A stretch of DNA of 6,359 nucleotides from an uncultured Eubacteriales bacterium (lineage in GTDB: Bacteria > Bacillota > Clostridia > Lachnospirales > CAG-274): contig CABVAP010000132.1 of assembly GCA_902496345.1 (NCBI GenBank), positions 1-6,359 of the forward strand, read 5' to 3'. Made by a program: the position numbers and the translations under genes. This document shows positions 6,293 to 6,359 of the stretch, piece by piece. Under the pieces are notes generated by a model, which saw only the letters and a program-made list of their open reading frames with translations, did no database searches and was not told where the DNA came from. Within the stretch, counting starts at the first letter, position 1; each line of letters starts with the position of its first letter.

Positions 6293-6309
6293 TTTTTATC
6301 GTTACTGTC
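6273..6309 (-). repeat. 37-nt repeat, copy 2 (upstream of ridA)
   Basis: This is the inverted counterpart of 2956-2992: 27 of 37 positions agree, and 24 of 28 in the core at 6273-6300. The second arm (6299-6309) has drifted, so the hairpin is poorer than in copy 1. Relative to the downstream gene both copies have the same orientation, reading A/T core, then a CTCTGA-type end, then an AT-rich TATTTA tract, then the gene. It lies 45 nt before the ridA ATG. Confidence 0.6.
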
Positions 6310-6359
6310 GATTTCAAAAAGCGTCGCAGACTTTTATCCGCAAGCGGAAATCGCATTTT
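6309..6359. other. Palindromic, GC-richer intergenic block, cut by the window end
   Basis: CGATTTC (6309-6315) and GAAATCG (6347-6353) are a perfect 7-bp inverted repeat; inside it lies the palindrome TCCGCAAGCGGA (6337-6348). AAAAAGCG (6316-6323) and CGCATTTT (6352-6359) pair at 7 of 8 positions as an alternative. The block is clearly richer in G and C than the surrounding intergenic DNA. It abuts repeat copy 2. It may be an intergenic repeat element or the terminator of a gene beyond the edge; no coding signal is recognised. Confidence 0.4.

Noticed and set aside
2965..6300. The two 28-nt repeat cores as terminal inverted repeats of a 3.3-kb transposon carrying uxuAB and ridA
   Set aside because: They are in inverted orientation and flank the genes, but there is no transposase between them, the match is only 24 of 28, no target duplication is seen next to them, and each sits as expected for a gene-upstream or intergenic element.
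1..6359. CRISPR array, tRNA, rRNA, transposase or phage genes
   Set aside because: No regularly spaced direct repeats, no cloverleaf or rRNA-like conserved blocks and no matching protein motifs are visible; the only repeat is the pair of 37-nt elements 3.3 kb apart.

Overview
The window reads as chromosomal DNA of a low-G+C member of the Bacillota, most likely a gut-type Clostridia (Oscillospiraceae-like). The evidence is AT-rich coding sequence with A/T-ending codons, strong AGGAGG-type ribosome binding sites, TTG starts, a lipoprotein (not periplasmic) TRAP solute-binding protein, and Bacillota-type UxuA and mannitol-dehydrogenase-family proteins. This placement is inference; no marker gene is present. 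All six genes are intact and coding is dense, with no gene-free stretch over about 150 bases.

Layout: 1-130 is the leader of the first operon. 131-2944 is a complete tripartite TRAP transporter, dctP-dctQ-dctM, with separate Q and M genes that both start at TTG behind strong Shine-Dalgarno sequences. 2945-3093 is an intergenic gap holding a 37-nt repeat copy and possible promoter or terminator signals. 3094-5793 is uxuA (mannonate dehydratase) followed 6 nt later by uxuB (fructuronate reductase, mannitol dehydrogenase family). A strong hairpin at 5812-5841 separates uxuB from the convergent ridA gene (5856-6227, minus strand). 6228-6359 is the ridA upstream region, with a second copy of the 37-nt repeat and a palindromic, more GC-rich block cut by the window end.

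Function: the first five genes make a coherent hexuronate locus. The TRAP transporter probably imports a hexuronate or aldonate such as glucuronate, fructuronate or mannonate. UxuB interconverts D-fructuronate and D-mannonate, and UxuA dehydrates D-mannonate to 2-keto-3-deoxygluconate (KDG). Uronate isomerase (UxaC), KDG kinase and KDPG aldolase are not here and must lie elsewhere if the pathway is complete. RidA is probably a separate housekeeping unit.

I found no phage, CRISPR, transposase, rRNA or tRNA. The least expected signals are the two related 37-nt elements, which sit upstream of uxuA and ridA in the same orientation relative to each gene, and the variant active-site spacing in UxuB. 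I see no evidence of a wholly new system.
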